Shown here: positions 62,425-64,000 of the stretch, in pieces
How the letters are laid out: every line of letters begins with the position of its first letter
Position numbering within the stretch: the first letter of the stretch is position 1
The notes under the pieces: generated by a model
The model's database searches: none
Seen by the model: the letters and a program-made list of their open reading frames with translations, nothing else
Told to the model about the DNA's origin: nothing
Position numbers and translations under genes: made by a program
Assembly (NCBI GenBank): GCA_021772975.1
Contig: JAJFKY010000001.1
Coordinates: 1-64,000 of the forward strand
Direction of reading: 5' to 3'
DNA from: Gammaproteobacteria bacterium
GTDB taxonomy: Bacteria; Pseudomonadota; Gammaproteobacteria; Xanthomonadales; Wenzhouxiangellaceae
DNA: 64,000 nt

Positions 62425-64000
62425 TTAAAAATCCGCATTGAACGTTTCAAACCCATCCCGCAACAATAACTCGATCTGACCAAACGTCACTGACGGCGAC
62501 AACTCAGAGCTGTTGCCATCGCTATCGGTAACCATCAGCGCCAGTTTACCGCCAGTGGTGGCAAAAGCAGGCAAGGTGAATACATTGTTCTGTATCGCCT
62601 GCGGGCTTGCATACTCCACGCTGGTCAGAAAAAACCGGCCCTGCATGGGTTCTTCTCTGTCGGTCCAGAAGGCCTGCACGGTTAATGGATAGGTCGCATT
62701 GGCAGCGGTGGTATCCACGCGGAAATCCACGCTCACTGCCGATGGACTGCCGGGAATAAACACCGAAGTCAAAATATCCGGGTAATTCATGCGGCGATTA
62801 GGCCCGCTGTCGGGGTCACCTGGATCATTCGCGCTCTGCCCATCACCGGCCAGATCAATCGCCAGGCCATTATTGCCATACATGGTATTGGCGGTAATGG
62901 CGTTGTTGGTGTCATTGCCCAATACCGTTATGCCCCGGTTACCGTTAAATGCTATCTGATTGAACTGCACCAGATAACTGCCGTTGCTGCCGTTGAATGG
63001 AATGGCCATGCCGGTATTGCCGTTTTGCAGTACTCTGTTGCCAATGATGTTGTAGCGCGTGGTATCACCGGGAATAGCATTGCCGGAAATACCGAAGCGG
63101 CCGTTATAAGCAATCACATTATTGGTGCCGATAAAATTATTGAGTCCGCCAGAATTGCCCTGCAGGATCAGCCCATCAAACTCATTACCCGCGTTAGCCC
63201 CTGAACGGTTGGTGCCGATATGGTTGTCGGCAATGGTATTATTACCGCCTCCCAGCGATACGCCGCTTCGATTAAAACCCACCGTATTGTTTTCCACCGT
63301 TGTAAAGCTGGTAGCCAGTGCCAGGCCGATAGACGGTTGACCGATATCAGAGCCATTCGGTGTGATACCAATATAATTACCGATAATCTGATGCTCGTTG
63401 CCTTGAATCTGCAGGCCGTGAAAAAACGGTGCAACATTGGCTCCATTATCGCCGATAATATTGGCATCACCTGCGTTATTGCCACCGATAATCGCGCGCA
63501 GCGCAGCGAAAGTAAAAATACCGTGCTCTGCGTTACCAAACCGGCTGCTGCCAAGTACACCGATTGAATTACCTCGGATAATGGTGTCATTGCCCATTGT
63601 CATAATTCCATTCCCGGCGTTATTGATAACGCGGTTATTAAGAATCCGCACATTATCGCCCCGCTCAACGCGTATACCGTCGTCAGCATTACCCAGGGCG
63701 CCGGCGGCAATACCGATGTTATTATTTTCTATGGTGGTCCCGTCACCGGCTGATCCCCCGGTAAACCCAACTCGAATGCCCGTAAGGTTATTGGCGATAT
63801 CGTTGCGCATATTGACAACCTGACCGCCGATGTAGTTGTTGGAGCCCGAGACGTTAATGCCGTTGCCAACATTGCCGAAAAATCCATCAACACTGCCCAG
63901 ACCAATACGGTTGGCGCCGATTGAGTTATCATTACCCAGCACACTGATACCATCGCCGGAATTACTGGCCACGATATTGCCCCCGCGCTCATCCTCGTCA
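62425..64000 (-). CDS. Secreted right-handed beta-helix protein, 5' end outside window
   Basis: At least 524 residues; the frame stays open to the window edge (DEDERGGNIVASNSGDG), so the track's GTG start is not the real one. Repeated short turns such as NNTIGIAAGALGNADDGIRV, GNGIMTMGNDTIIRGNSIG and NNTVGFNRSGVSLGGGNNTIADNHIGTNRSGAN, with N-x-I/V and G-N-x-x ladders, show a parallel beta-helix (NosD/PbH1 type). The last 110 residues are a beta-sandwich-like domain (VSVDFRVDTTAANATYPLTVQAFW) followed by LALMVTDSDGNSSELS and the tail LLLRDGFETFNADF. Such proteins are often polysaccharide-active or surface-exposed; no catalytic site can be assigned. Confidence 0.85.
   Translation of the reverse strand, partial: DEDERGGNIVASNSGDGISVLGNDNSIGANRIGLGSVDGFFGNVGNGINVSGSNNYIGGQVVNMRNDIANNLTGIRVGFTGGSAGDGTTIENNNIGIAAGALGNADDGIRVERGDNVRILNNRVINNAGNGIMTMGNDTIIRGNSIGVLGSSRFGNAEHGIFTFAALRAIIGGNNAGDANIIGDNGANVAPFFHGLQIQGNEHQIIGNYIGITPNGSDIGQPSIGLALATSFTTVENNTVGFNRSGVSLGGGNNTIADNHIGTNRSGANAGNEFDGLILQGNSGGLNNFIGTNNVIAYNGRFGISGNAIPGDTTRYNIIGNRVLQNGNTGMAIPFNGSNGSYLVQFNQIAFNGNRGITVLGNDTNNAITANTMYGNNGLAIDLAGDGQSANDPGDPDSGPNRRMNYPDILTSVFIPGSPSAVSVDFRVDTTAANATYPLTVQAFWTDREEPMQGRFFLTSVEYASPQAIQNNVFTLPAFATTGGKLALMVTDSDGNSSELSPSVTFGQIELLLRDGFETFNADF

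Overview
The window looks like a chromosomal segment of a Gram-negative gammaproteobacterium with a moderately high GC content. The evidence is the outer-membrane assembly block lptD-surA-pdxA-rsmA-apaH, the aerobic ubiquinone block ubiE-ubiJ-ubiB, hslU, djlA, a YqjD/YqjE/YqjK-like trio, a PqiA-type membrane protein and Pseudomonas-like REP palindromes. Quinone biosynthesis and several oxidant- or metal-handling genes suggest an aerobic, free-living organism. I cannot name the genus from the sequence. I saw no rRNA, tRNA, CRISPR array, prophage or insertion sequence. Gene starts are often moved inward from the ORF track because many track starts are distant GTG/TTG codons.

Layout. 1-7486: a REP palindrome, aidB and three secreted-protein genes (a hypothetical, a large BNR-repeat protein, a DUF1028 protein), with a candidate small RNA at about 6011-6294. 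7587-13804: HDAC-like deacetylase, cobalamin adenosyltransferase, hydrolase-OsmC fusion, gcvT, a convergent tail-anchored methyltransferase, gcvH and tag (whose N-terminus looks damaged). 13941-18845: a secreted metzincin with 318-bp tandem repeats and its exported operon partner, then MAPEG and a TetR regulator with a strong operator palindrome. 18882-27298: LCAT-like lipoprotein, Mpo1-like protein, purC, djlA, rpe, DUF748, PqiA-like, MgtC-like and a phospholipase-D type cardiolipin synthase. 27385-31666: a dense island of ten small envelope-stress genes (DUF1328, two acidic-repeat lipoproteins, DUF502, YqjD/E/K-like, DUF4398, OmpA-like, CsbD). 31800-40399: apaH, rsmA, pdxA, surA, lptD, an aminopeptidase lipoprotein and a divergent methyltransferase. 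40400-41079: a gene-free mosaic of palindromic repeats. 41080-43901: Y-family polymerase, hydrolase and MarR regulator. 43914-46203: a bufferin-type RiPP metallophore operon. 46448-47785: hslU without hslV. 47937-51506: two paralogous secreted DUF11 proteins, one broken by a 4-bp duplication. 51870-60527: ubiEJB, a gluzincin-like protein, AsmA, a CBS protein and a PqqB-like exported metallo-beta-lactamase fold protein. 60599-64000: M28 peptidase, a REPIN cluster holding a gene remnant, and a truncated beta-helix protein.

The most unusual system is the bufferin operon. Its precursor carries two complete six-cysteine metallophore units (12 Cys) behind what looks like a lipoprotein signal, followed by an MNIO maturase and its HvfC/BufC-type partner. 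Other notable signals are a shared C-terminal GFE tail on unrelated secreted proteins, a shared promoter-region element upstream of both DUF11 paralogs at the same distance, and REPIN-associated duplication of a gene end.
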